From JAAZGD01 sp034003765 (GTDB taxonomy: Bacteria; Bacillota; Clostridia; Peptostreptococcales; Anaerovoracaceae): a DNA stretch of 64,000 nucleotides. Below the pieces are notes generated by a model. The model saw nothing but the letters and a program-made list of their open reading frames with translations. It had not been told where the DNA came from and did not search any database. Both the position numbers and the translations under genes were made by a program. How positions within the stretch are numbered: position 1 is the stretch's first letter; every line of letters starts with the position of its first letter. This document shows, one piece after another, positions 1 through 7,135 of the stretch. The stretch covers positions 62,001 through 126,000 of the forward strand of contig JAVEXZ010000002.1 in assembly GCA_034003765.1 (NCBI GenBank), written 5' to 3'.

Positions 1-1108
1 GATAGACTTGCCATGTAGAGGCATTTACAGCATATATTGCTTCTCTCACAAAACTTTCTTCATGATTTGTTCCTAAAAATACATAGTAACATGGTTCCCC
101 ATCAATTATGACACTTTCTCCAGTCACTAAAATCTCCATACCACTATTTAGGTGTTCTTGAGTTTCATATAATTGTGACATATACATTTCAATATCAGAT
201 GCTACCTGTGAATTTAATCCATAATCATAAGATGCTGATGACTCCATAAGGAAATGATAACGCTCTGCACTTAACATTTCTATGATACTACCATTTTCAT
301 CTACTCTTACAAAATAAACTTCTCCTTTAAAAATATCCTCTCCTAAAACTTCAGTAATCTCATCGGGATCAATAGAGTAAAGAACACACTTTGAAACCCC
401 ATTATTTTCATAATAAGTCATCGCAGGAGGATAAATTGGTGGGTATTGTTCTTGATATTCCTCTTCTTCTGGTATATATGGAGGTGTAAACCAGACATCG
501 TCTAGCCAAAGGCTCTTGTTATCTTCACCCATGCCCCAATAAACTGCATAGAAACTATCATCTAGGCGAAGATCTTCATAGGAGTCTTCTCCGGTTTGTT
601 TTTCAAACATCATTTCATTTGGCGAACTTCTAAAGTCTTCCACAACATCTAGAACACTAAAAACACTATCATAATTCCCGATAGCCGAGAAAAACCAAGA
701 CATAACTCTCTTACCATCATAAATAGTCCTATGTACGAAATAGAAGTCGCCGCCATATTCATCACTATCAATTAGCTCAATTCTAATGTTATCTGGAGCC
801 TCATAGGACTCTGCATGAACTCTTTCAAGGTGTATCTTGCCTTTATATTCCCCCTTAGGTAATTCTGAGTATGAATTTTCAAAGGACAAGGAAACATTCA
901 ACTCCTGGTCAATATTCATTGTGCAAATAACATCTCCACGATCATGGTAATCATATACCCACTCACCTACAAGATACTCTTTTATGCCTTCTTCACTAGT
1001 TAAATCAGGAGGGGATAATGGCCTAGTAGTAGTATCGCCACCTCCACTGCAACCGGCAACCAGTAAAACACTAATAAGTAAAGCAAGTAATTTGCTTGCC
1101 ATCTTCAT
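1..1108 (-). CDS. Lipoprotein, paralogue of the downstream-numbered neighbour (3' end cut by window edge)
   Basis: The reading frame is open from an ATG at 1108 to the window edge, giving at least 369 residues without a stop. AGGAGG-like bases lie just upstream (1115-1120). The N-terminus is a lipoprotein signal with lipobox LVAGC, Cys at about residue 20, so the protein should be anchored to the outer face of the membrane. From about residue 40 to 220 it matches the next lipoprotein (1169-2065): both contain EYLVGEWV, GGDFYF or GGDFFF, RTIYDGKRVMSWF and FYAVYWG. It continues past the paralogue's end with a C-terminal part containing GEPCYYVFLGTNHE, reminiscent of sensor-like lipoprotein tails. 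I do not recognise a named family and assign no function. The tandem pair looks like a local duplication. Confidence 0.85.
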   Translation of the reverse strand, partial: MKMASKLLALLISVLLVAGCSGGGDTTTRPLSPPDLTSEEGIKEYLVGEWVYDYHDRGDVICTMNIDQELNVSLSFENSYSELPKGEYKGKIHLERVHAESYEAPDNIRIELIDSDEYGGDFYFVHRTIYDGKRVMSWFFSAIGNYDSVFSVLDVVEDFRSSPNEMMFEKQTGEDSYEDLRLDDSFYAVYWGMGEDNKSLWLDDVWFTPPYIPEEEEYQEQYPPIYPPAMTYYENNGVSKCVLYSIDPDEITEVLGEDIFKGEVYFVRVDENGSIIEMLSAERYHFLMESSASYDYGLNSQVASDIEMYMSQLYETQEHLNSGMEILVTGESVIIDGEPCYYVFLGTNHEESFVREAIYAVNASTWQVY

Positions 1109-1168
1109 TTTTCGCCTCCTGTTCCTTCAATTGTCATCATGAATAAAGTTCTCGGGCAATATTTATCC

Positions 1169-2065
1169 CTAGTCTTCAGGCCCATTAATATAATCTATAT
1201 ATGCTTTATATGCTGCGTCTTCAAGGTTTAGAATATGTCCATTTCCATCGGTTTCAACAAAATATACTTCTCCAGCATACATAGACCCTTGTAAAATATA
1301 GTCCATATTATCTGGGGCAATTTTATAGAGAACACTCTCTAGGACATCGTCCTCATAAAGAGTCATTCTTTCAGGATAAAGTGCATCTGGGTTATATTCC
1401 TCCGTTGGTGTCCATACTACTTCATCAAGCCAAAAGCTTTGCCCATCTTTTCCCTGTCCCCAATATACGGCGTAAAATTCGCTGGTTTTTTTTGCTTTGA
1501 GATCAGATTTCTCTCCTGTGATTTTTTCAAATATTACCTCTTCTGGGGCATATTCAGAATTATCAATATCTGCTAGCAAATCCAAAATACAATTACCATT
1601 TCCAGCCGGGAACCATGACATAACACGTTTACCATCATATATGGTTCTCTGCTTAAAGAAAAAATCACCTCCAGGCCAATCTGGGTCTGTTAGTTCAATA
1701 GTAATCAAATCTGGCCCTACACTGGAATCTTTATGGAATCTATCGAAAGTTATCTGTCCACTATAATCTCCTATAATATCATTTGTTTCTCGATTATAAA
1801 ACAAGAAACTGACACTTGCATCCTCACTAATAGTCATATTACAATTGATATCACTATGTGTTAAAGTATAATCGCTTAAAGTTTCTTTATCAGAAACCCA
1901 TTCCCCCACAAGATACTCTCTTAAATTTTCTTCAATAATAGAGTATTTTAGGTATTCCTCAGCATCAGGATCATTGGGCCTTTCACTTATCTCTTCACCG
2001 CTGCCACAACTTGCAAAAATCAAAATACCAATAAGCACTGCGAAAAGTCTTATGCCTCTCCTCAT
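1169..2065 (-). CDS. Lipoprotein, unknown function (tandem paralogue)
   Basis: About 298 residues. I place the start at ATG 2065 because a GGGGGT ribosome site lies just before it and the signal peptide MRRGIRLF...IFASC begins there; an upstream ATG at 2125 would put 20 untypical residues before the signal. The lipobox is FASC, followed by a short acidic linker and a soluble domain rich in Asp, Glu, Trp and Tyr. It is clearly homologous to the gene at 1-1108 over most of its length, which points to tandem duplication and divergence. It lacks the extra C-terminal part of that paralogue. The two genes are 60 bases apart and may share a transcript. The family is not recognised. Confidence 0.8.
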   Translation of the reverse strand: MRRGIRLFAVLIGILIFASCGSGEEISERPNDPDAEEYLKYSIIEENLREYLVGEWVSDKETLSDYTLTHSDINCNMTISEDASVSFLFYNRETNDIIGDYSGQITFDRFHKDSSVGPDLITIELTDPDWPGGDFFFKQRTIYDGKRVMSWFPAGNGNCILDLLADIDNSEYAPEEVIFEKITGEKSDLKAKKTSEFYAVYWGQGKDGQSFWLDEVVWTPTEEYNPDALYPERMTLYEDDVLESVLYKIAPDNMDYILQGSMYAGEVYFVETDGNGHILNLEDAAYKAYIDYINGPED

Positions 2066-2125
2066 TTTTAACCCCCATAATTTCCATTTTCCAAAAGAAA
2101 ACTTGACTATAATATGATAATTCAA

Positions 2126-2334
2126 ATTATCCTAACAAAACATAACTTCATATTATACTAACTTTTATTTCCATAAATTGCAACAACTAGTTCAGCATTT
2201 CACCTAGGCTTCTTTACCCACTTCTAGACCTCTTTTAGACCCACTTCTAAACTGTTTTTTACTCACCTCTAGACCTCTTTTAGACCCACTTTATAATTTC
2301 CAAAGGAGTATTTTTCATGACCTAATTTAAAAAT
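2126..2334. repeat. Intergenic stretch with a 23-bp perfect direct repeat
   Basis: This gene-free stretch contains two identical 23-base copies at 2224-2246 and 2269-2291, starting CTAGACCTCTTTTAGACC, with a 45-base period. A third partial copy of the CCACTTCTA edge lies at 2240-2249. The frames read on the minus strand are closed by stops just upstream, so it is not a coding remnant I can support. No known repeat family is recognised. Confidence 0.7.
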
Positions 2335-2366
2335 GCAGCCTTTCAAATATTTGTTTGAGAGGCTAC
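2335..2366 (-). terminator. Rho-independent terminator of the lipoprotein/DUF4428 operon
   Basis: On the minus strand a stem of about 13 pairs with two wobble positions (arms at 2335-2347 and 2354-2366) is followed by ATTTTTAAA. It sits directly after the stop codon of the DUF4428 gene. Confidence 0.7.
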
Positions 2367-2378
2367 ATCTTAATATTT

Positions 2379-2966
2379 TTACTTATTTAAGGCCGCGCAC
2401 ATTTCTTCTCCCATATCTTTGTATTTCTCAAATTCTAAGCGGGATTGCCCATCAACACTATAATTATTTAGTTTGAACTTCATAAAATCAAAATAAGGGT
2501 TTTTTACTTTTATGTTCATATTAAAGTTATAAGAGTACTCATAACGGCTGGGTATATAGCTTACCTCTCTTCCTTCGGAATCCTCTTTCATGAGTTCAAC
2601 CCTTTTCTCGTCAATATCTAGGTTACAACTAGTTACATCGCTTAGATTTAGAATATCGGGGTTAGCTTCAAGTAAATCGCCCTCGGTGGCCACTGTAAAC
2701 CTACCAGCCTCCTCATCAATCATAAGCATTTTGTCCATTCCTAATTTACGAGTGGGATGAAAAGCAGAAAGTCTTTCCTTATTTGCTTCACGATATGAAA
2801 GTTGCAGCTTAATTTCTGACTGAGTAGATTCACGTCGTTCTATAAACCAAGGGGAAAGTTTTCTTTCACAATCCTTGCACATACTACCATCTTCCAACTT
2901 TTTGTTACCAAGTAAACCAATCTTACCACCGCAAATATCACAGTATTTTGTGGAAAATAAACCCAT
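2379..2966 (-). CDS. DUF4428-containing zinc-binding protein
   Basis: About 195 residues, starting at MGLFSTKYCDICGGK. The ATG at 2966 has a GGAGAG ribosome site; the upstream ATG at 3062 would add 32 residues that overlap the preceding gene. The N-terminus carries CDICGGKIGLLGNKKLEDG followed by CKDCERKLSPWF, a two-CxxC zinc knuckle that is the hallmark of DUF4428. The rest, from residue 60 on, looks like a PH-like or bacterial lipid/protein-binding beta domain, but I cannot prove this. Cytosolic, with no signal peptide. It is the last gene of a three-gene set (lipoprotein, small membrane protein, this gene) with gaps of 12-20 bases, so the three probably share one message. Function unknown. 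Confidence 0.8.
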   Translation of the reverse strand: MGLFSTKYCDICGGKIGLLGNKKLEDGSMCKDCERKLSPWFIERRESTQSEIKLQLSYREANKERLSAFHPTRKLGMDKMLMIDEEAGRFTVATEGDLLEANPDILNLSDVTSCNLDIDEKRVELMKEDSEGREVSYIPSRYEYSYNFNMNIKVKNPYFDFMKFKLNNYSVDGQSRLEFEKYKDMGEEMCAALNK

Positions 2967-2985
2967 AATTCTCACTCTCCTTATT

Positions 2986-3411
2986 TTATAAAACAGCTGG
3001 CTCCTCCATGGTAAGGCTCTTTTTGATTTCCAAGGCCCCGTAAACATAAAGTGCAGGTACAATCAGATTGATAATCAAAGTTAAGAAATTGAAGCCGTTA
3101 CCAGCTATCATGCTAATCACCGTAGCAACCACCGCTAGACCTCCAATAATGCCACCAAGGATGACACAGGTTCCAGCAGCTTCTGGTGTTTTACAGGCTT
3201 TCAAGCCCTTAATTCCAGCAATAATCTGGATTACCGAAGCTACGGCTACTATAATAGTGGTGGCATAAAGAATGCCTGTGCCTTCAGAACTTTCCATGAG
3301 TAGCACCAAAGCGCTAATGCCCATAATTCCTATGATGGCTGCGATTGCTGCGATGCTACCGCCTGCAATCATTATTATAGAAGTTACTTATACAAATTTT
3401 CTACCATCCAT
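2986..3411 (-). pseudogene. Small polytopic membrane protein with an in-frame stop at codon 8
   Basis: A perfect AGGAGG (3418-3423) stands 6 bases before ATG 3411, which starts MDGRKFV and then meets TAA at 3388-3390. The same frame continues without another stop for 133 codons: VTSIIMIAGGSIAAIAAIIG and three further hydrophobic segments. Membrane proteins of this type usually begin with a short Lys/Arg-rich head running straight into the first helix, so the stop most likely arose by one base change in what was a sense codon. Translation could restart at the ATG at 3372, which has no good ribosome site of its own. It lies between a lipoprotein and the DUF4428 gene in one operon. Whether it is a dead gene, a sequencing error or a reinitiated protein cannot be settled here. 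Confidence 0.65.
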
Positions 3412-3423
3412 TTTTAACCTCCT

Positions 3424-3852
3424 TTAAATTCCACTTTCAGTATAAGCATAGTATTCTAAGTTCTTTCCGTCTACAACAAAGGTTATGAGTACACTTCTAC
3501 CATTATCTGCATACCATCCGTAATACTTAAACAATCTTTCGTTCCAGTCCATATCATTGTTTACATAATATGCGCCATCGACTCCAAAGATGTCAGCAAT
3601 ATCTTGATATCCATCTAGGTCTGCGTTCATGTTAGCCTCTTTCAGAACTTCCAAAGCTGTTTCAAAATCTTCTGATGGCATAAGGGGATAATCCTCTGGA
3701 TATATCCTTGGATCTAGCTCTTCTACCTCTACCGTATACACCGCTCCGCCAGCTGAACCTTCGCCAGTTGAACCTCCCCCAGATTCACCTCCGCAAGCCG
3801 CAAATGTAAGAATCATAAGTAGGGTTAATATAATTGCTATAATTTTTTTCAT
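3424..3852 (-). CDS. Small acidic lipoprotein
   Basis: 142 residues from ATG 3852, chosen because an AGAGGT ribosome site precedes it and the signal peptide starts there as MKKIIAIILTLLMILTFAAC. The lipobox is FAAC, followed by a Gly/Ser-rich linker. The mature part contains LDPRIYPEDYPLMPSEDFETAL and ends NLEYYAYTESGI. It is acidic, with no catalytic motif that I recognise. The stop codon abuts the AGGAGG of the next gene, which shows translational coupling into the small membrane protein. A conserved 30-base motif lies about 75 bases upstream (see 3927-3955). Confidence 0.8.
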   Translation of the reverse strand: MKKIIAIILTLLMILTFAACGGESGGGSTGEGSAGGAVYTVEVEELDPRIYPEDYPLMPSEDFETALEVLKEANMNADLDGYQDIADIFGVDGAYYVNNDMDWNERLFKYYGWYADNGRSVLITFVVDGKNLEYYAYTESGI

Positions 3853-3926
3853 TCTGCTTACCTCTCTTGTTTTTAAATGCAATATTTATCTTCTATAAAT
3901 AAACTATATACACTATTCTGTCCTTT

Positions 3927-3955
3927 GTACCTAGCCGCTAGGGCTAGTCTTTTAG
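3927..3955 (-). promoter_or_regulatory. Conserved leader motif, copy A
   Basis: On the plus strand this reads TACCTAGC, C, GCTA, G, GG, C, TAGT and then a T-rich tail. A near copy lies at 6061-6086, again upstream of a lipoprotein gene and right after the stop of the gene before it. Between the copies the dyad CTAG-GG-CTAG changes to CTAC-GG-GTAG, a compensatory exchange that keeps the inverted repeat. It could be an operator or a small RNA hairpin. I cannot match it to a known element. Confidence 0.5.
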
Positions 3956-3962
3956 GATATTA

Positions 3963-5276
3963 TTATAAGCCCAAAGCATCATACTTAGGGTTTATAATGT
4001 ATTCTCCATTTCCATTAATTATTCCAAATTTATTATCCGATTTAACTACTGCATAGCCATCGTCATAAAAACCATCTACATCATCAAATTGTGGGCTTAT
4101 AATCATCTTCCCTGTTTCATCTATATAACCCCATTTATCATCAATCTTAACAGCGGCTAAACCATTTTTGGAAAAATTTGAAGTATCATCAAATTGTGGA
4201 CTTATGACCATCTTTCCTGTTTCATCTAGATATCCCCATTTTCCACTAAGTAACGCCATTGATAACCCATTTGCAAAAAAACCATTTATATAATCATATT
4301 TCGGGTTTATAACCATATCCCCGCTTTCATCTATACAGCCGTATTTATCACCAAGCTTAATCACGGCTAACCCATTTTCCGAAAAAAAAGAAACTCCATC
4401 GAATTGTAGGCCTATAATTACATTCCCTGTTTCATCTATATAACCCCATTTATCATCCTTGCTAACCGCTGCTAATCCATTTTCATTAAAATCCCAAACA
4501 AAATCAAATTCTGGCCCTATAACCATATTCCCTGTTTCATCTATATAACCCCACTTATCATCAAGTTCAACCCCAGCTAAACCATTTTCTCTAAAAAAAG
4601 AAGCATCATCAAATTGTGGACTTATAACCATCTTCCCGCTTTCATTTATATAACCCCATTTTTCATCGAGTTTAACCATAGCAAAGCCATTTTCGGAAAA
4701 ATCATATGCATTATCAAATTGTGGACTTACAACCATCTTCCCTGTTTTATCTATATAGCCCCACTTATCATCAAGCAAAACCCCTGCCAATGGGCTTTCG
4801 TAAAAATCATATGCATCATCAAATTGTGGGTTTATTACAATATCACCTGTTTTATCTATATAACCCCACTTATCACCAAGTTGAAACTTTGTTAAGCCAT
4901 TTTTAGAAAAGCTACTTATATATACGAATTGTGGATTTATAACCATCTTCCCTTTTTCATCTATATATCCCCACTTATTATCGACTGCTACTACTGCTAG
5001 CCCATTTTCATAAAAATCATAAGCAACATCAAATTGTGGGCTTATAACCATCTCCCCTGTTACATCTATATATCCCCATTTACCTTCATCTTCTGCAACA
5101 AGTAGGCCCTTTCGAAATAAATTGTCATCAAACTCACCTATATCAGACCCACTAATTTCAGGCCCACCAATATCAGAGCCACTAATTGTTTCTCCACTGC
5201 CACAAGCAGTTACAAGCAATAGTAGAAACACTAATAAAAAGACTAGAAAAATTTTCAAATTCTTTTTTGCTAACAT
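3963..5276 (-). CDS. WG-repeat lipoprotein (11 repeats)
   Basis: 437 residues from ATG 5276, which is preceded by GAGGAGAG and starts the lipoprotein signal; upstream ATGs add 38 unlikely residues. The lipobox is VTAC, followed by a linker with GSDIG twice. The mature protein is 11 tandem WG repeats of about 35 residues, core DKWGYIDETGKMVISPQFD followed by an aromatic/ENGLA segment. Repeats 8 and 11 are degenerate (DKYGCID, NKFGIIN). WG repeats fold as beta blades and are found in surface-exposed proteins of many clostridia, probably for binding; no ligand can be named. The DNA repeats are similar enough for copy-number change by recombination. Confidence 0.9.
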   Translation of the reverse strand: MLAKKNLKIFLVFLLVFLLLLVTACGSGETISGSDIGGPEISGSDIGEFDDNLFRKGLLVAEDEGKWGYIDVTGEMVISPQFDVAYDFYENGLAVVAVDNKWGYIDEKGKMVINPQFVYISSFSKNGLTKFQLGDKWGYIDKTGDIVINPQFDDAYDFYESPLAGVLLDDKWGYIDKTGKMVVSPQFDNAYDFSENGFAMVKLDEKWGYINESGKMVISPQFDDASFFRENGLAGVELDDKWGYIDETGNMVIGPEFDFVWDFNENGLAAVSKDDKWGYIDETGNVIIGLQFDGVSFFSENGLAVIKLGDKYGCIDESGDMVINPKYDYINGFFANGLSMALLSGKWGYLDETGKMVISPQFDDTSNFSKNGLAAVKIDDKWGYIDETGKMIISPQFDDVDGFYDDGYAVVKSDNKFGIINGNGEYIINPKYDALGL

Positions 5277-5445
5277 TTTTCTCTCCTCTATTATTTTAAG
5301 AAATACCATCATATAAAAACCATACAAAAGTCCAGTTCCTGCTAATCCATTATAATGGATTACACTCATATGGGAATATATCACTAACACTTTCCGACAT
5401 TTTCGTCAATTGGATTATTCTTTTAAGTCTCAAACTAATAAAGCA

Positions 5446-5473
5446 ACCCCACCGACTCGGTAATCGGCAGGGT
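5446..5473 (-). terminator. Terminator after the 5497-5982 lipoprotein
   Basis: GC-rich arms ACCCTGCCGA and TCGGTGGGGT on the minus strand, followed by TTGCTTTATT. It lies 24 bases past the stop of the lipoprotein gene and before the leader of the WG-repeat gene. Confidence 0.7.
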
Positions 5474-5496
5474 CTATTGATTAAAGCTATTTCTTT

Positions 5497-5982
5497 TTAT
5501 TCAAGATCTAATGCTTCTATTACTACTTCTGGTGCTAAAGGACTGCTAACTGTAATAGCCAGATTTCCCTTCATCGCCAAAACTGAATCAGTATCTGTAT
5601 CGGCATGCTCAATCCATATTTTGTGGTCTTTTGTATCTATGAGTTTTTCGTAATCTACATCATCCCATACACCTATCTCGAACATTTCTTGGGCGAATTC
5701 AGGATCATTTAAAATGTATGCGTCAAACCAGAAATCCCAATCACCATAACCAACATATGCTCCAGTATCTCTGTCTTCTACGTTAATTTCACTTGCATCA
5801 ATACCCAGTAGTTCGGCCATTGTCATCTGAATTTCTTCTGCGGTGTAAATAACGGCGCTAGTACCACCACCATCTCCACCGTTCGTGTCTACATCAGCAT
5901 CGCCGCCAGCTCCGCCACCGCCACAAGCTACAAGAGCAAAAACCATTACTCCTACCAATAATAATTTCGTAAACTTTTTCAT
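5497..5982 (-). CDS. Lipoprotein, unknown function
   Basis: 161 residues from ATG 5982, with a strong GAGGAGG upstream. The signal is MKKFTKLLLVGVMVFALVAC, lipobox LVAC, then a Gly/Asp-rich linker. The mature domain contains YTAEEIQMTMAELLGIDASEIN, DWDFWFDAYILNDPEFAQEMFEIG and a tail LAITVSSPLAPEVVIEALDLE. It is strongly acidic. No family recognised. It stands alone between a terminator and the conserved leader motif copy B, so it is probably its own transcription unit or the tail of the peptidase operon. Confidence 0.8.
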   Translation of the reverse strand: MKKFTKLLLVGVMVFALVACGGGGAGGDADVDTNGGDGGGTSAVIYTAEEIQMTMAELLGIDASEINVEDRDTGAYVGYGDWDFWFDAYILNDPEFAQEMFEIGVWDDVDYEKLIDTKDHKIWIEHADTDTDSVLAMKGNLAITVSSPLAPEVVIEALDLE

Positions 5983-6060
5983 CTTCCCTTCCTCCTCATT
6001 TTCCCATATATTGGATATTAAATCTTGATACATTAAGTTTACCAGTTATTTAGTCATCCG

Positions 6061-6086
6061 TACCTAGCTGCTACGGGTAGTTTTTA
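6061..6086 (-). promoter_or_regulatory. Conserved leader motif, copy B
   Basis: Second copy of the motif at 3927-3955: TACCTAGC, T, GCTA, C, GG, G, TAGT, then TTTTAAG. It lies about 80 bases before the ATG of the 5497-5982 lipoprotein and 20 bases past the P1 peptidase stop. The stem change relative to copy A is compensatory. Confidence 0.5.
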
Positions 6087-6105
6087 AGTATAAGTAACGC
6101 CTTCT

Positions 6106-7068
6106 CTATTCAAAATCCCTTGCTGCCTTAAGGCCAAAGGCAGGTTCAGCCATTCTAGCAGCACGATTTATTGCTCTTGCCATAACATCTGTGGCTAATG
6201 CACCAAGGGCATCTGGGTTTACTTCTACCTCTCCTGTAGCCATTATAAAAATAGTGTCTCCATCAGCTGATGTATGGACAGGCCTAATAGCTCTGGCATA
6301 ACCATTGTGTGCAATAGAGGCCAATTTATTTGCTTGATCCTTATTTAGTTTTGCATTAGTTACTATGCATCCTAATGTTGTATTGCCACTGAAAACATTG
6401 CGGCTTCCTGAAATCTCGTTTTTCATTATCTCTTCTGTATTTGATAGTTGGGTTTTATCCTCAGACAAAATACCAGCTATTCTTTTGCCCGTATCTACAT
6501 CTACAACATCACCAAGGGCGTTAACAGCAACAATAGCAGCAATTTGTACTCCACCGATTTCAACAGCATAAATCCCTAGGCCTGACTTCATCATTCGGTC
6601 AATTCCAAGATACTTGCCAACTGTAGCACCTGCCCCAGCGCCAGCATTACCTTCAAGAGGATTATTTGATTCGGAGGCCTTACATGCTGCGTATCCCATT
6701 TCTCTATCAGGCCGTACTTTGGGGTCTCCCACTACCAAATCGAAAAGTGAACCACCACAAACTATGGGTACAACACCAACTCCAACATTAAATCCAATTC
6801 CCTTTTCTTCCAGGTAAGTCATTGCACCGTCTCCTGCAGCTAAACCGTAAGCTGAGCCTCCAGAGAGCATTACGCAATGGATCTGTTGGACCATATTTAC
6901 TGGTTTTAACAACTCTGTTTCTCTTGATGCTGGACCTCCTCCACGAACGTCAACCCCTGCATATGCTCCTTTTTCACAAATAATTGCAGTGCATCCAGTG
7001 TCACCTTGAGGACTATTAGCATTTCCCACCCTTATTCCTTTTATGTCCGAAATCTTTATTTCTTTCAT
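6106..7068 (-). CDS. P1 family (DmpA/NylC-like) self-processing peptidase
   Basis: 320 residues, a normal length for peptidase family S58/P1. Family members are N-terminal nucleophile hydrolases that cut themselves into alpha and beta chains and then act as aminopeptidases or amidohydrolases. Visible landmarks are DVRGGGPASRETELL (40-54), MLSGGSAYGLAAGDG (67-81), GNAGAGAGATVGKYLG (140-155) and SGNTTLGCIVTNAKL (227-241). By analogy with the NylC-type members, self-cleavage would fall between Asn229 and Thr230, making Thr the nucleophile. No signal peptide, so cytosolic. It follows the OPT peptide transporter, with a hairpin in the 67-base gap, which suggests it trims imported peptides or related amides. 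Confidence 0.88.
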   Translation of the reverse strand: MKEIKISDIKGIRVGNANSPQGDTGCTAIICEKGAYAGVDVRGGGPASRETELLKPVNMVQQIHCVMLSGGSAYGLAAGDGAMTYLEEKGIGFNVGVGVVPIVCGGSLFDLVVGDPKVRPDREMGYAACKASESNNPLEGNAGAGAGATVGKYLGIDRMMKSGLGIYAVEIGGVQIAAIVAVNALGDVVDVDTGKRIAGILSEDKTQLSNTEEIMKNEISGSRNVFSGNTTLGCIVTNAKLNKDQANKLASIAHNGYARAIRPVHTSADGDTIFIMATGEVEVNPDALGALATDVMARAINRAARMAEPAFGLKAARDFE

Positions 7069-7084
7069 GGTTGTTCCTCCTTAG

Positions 7085-7119
7085 AAAAAAAGGATGAGCT
7101 TAGCCCATCCCTTTTTTTC
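7085..7119 (-). terminator. Terminator or attenuator between OPT transporter and P1 peptidase genes
   Basis: Stem GGATGAGCT/AGCCCATCC with one wobble, flanked by A-runs and T-runs, so it can work in both directions. It lies after the OPT stop codon and before the P1 peptidase start, and may reduce rather than abolish read-through. Confidence 0.75.
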
Positions 7120-7135
7120 TTTTACAACATAATTT

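Noticed and set aside
4614..4906. Overlapping plus-strand open frames inside the WG-repeat gene
   Set aside because: They are shadows of the repeat on the other strand and carry no own start signal.
3963..5276. CRISPR-like or tandem DNA array at the WG gene
   Set aside because: The repeats are coding, of about 105 bases, without separate unique spacers or cas genes.
3921..6090. c-di-GMP riboswitch as explanation of the two leader motifs
   Set aside because: The 3' part (GCTAGGTAC) looks a little like the end of a GEMM element, but the conserved 5' half with GACGCAAAG is missing in both copies.
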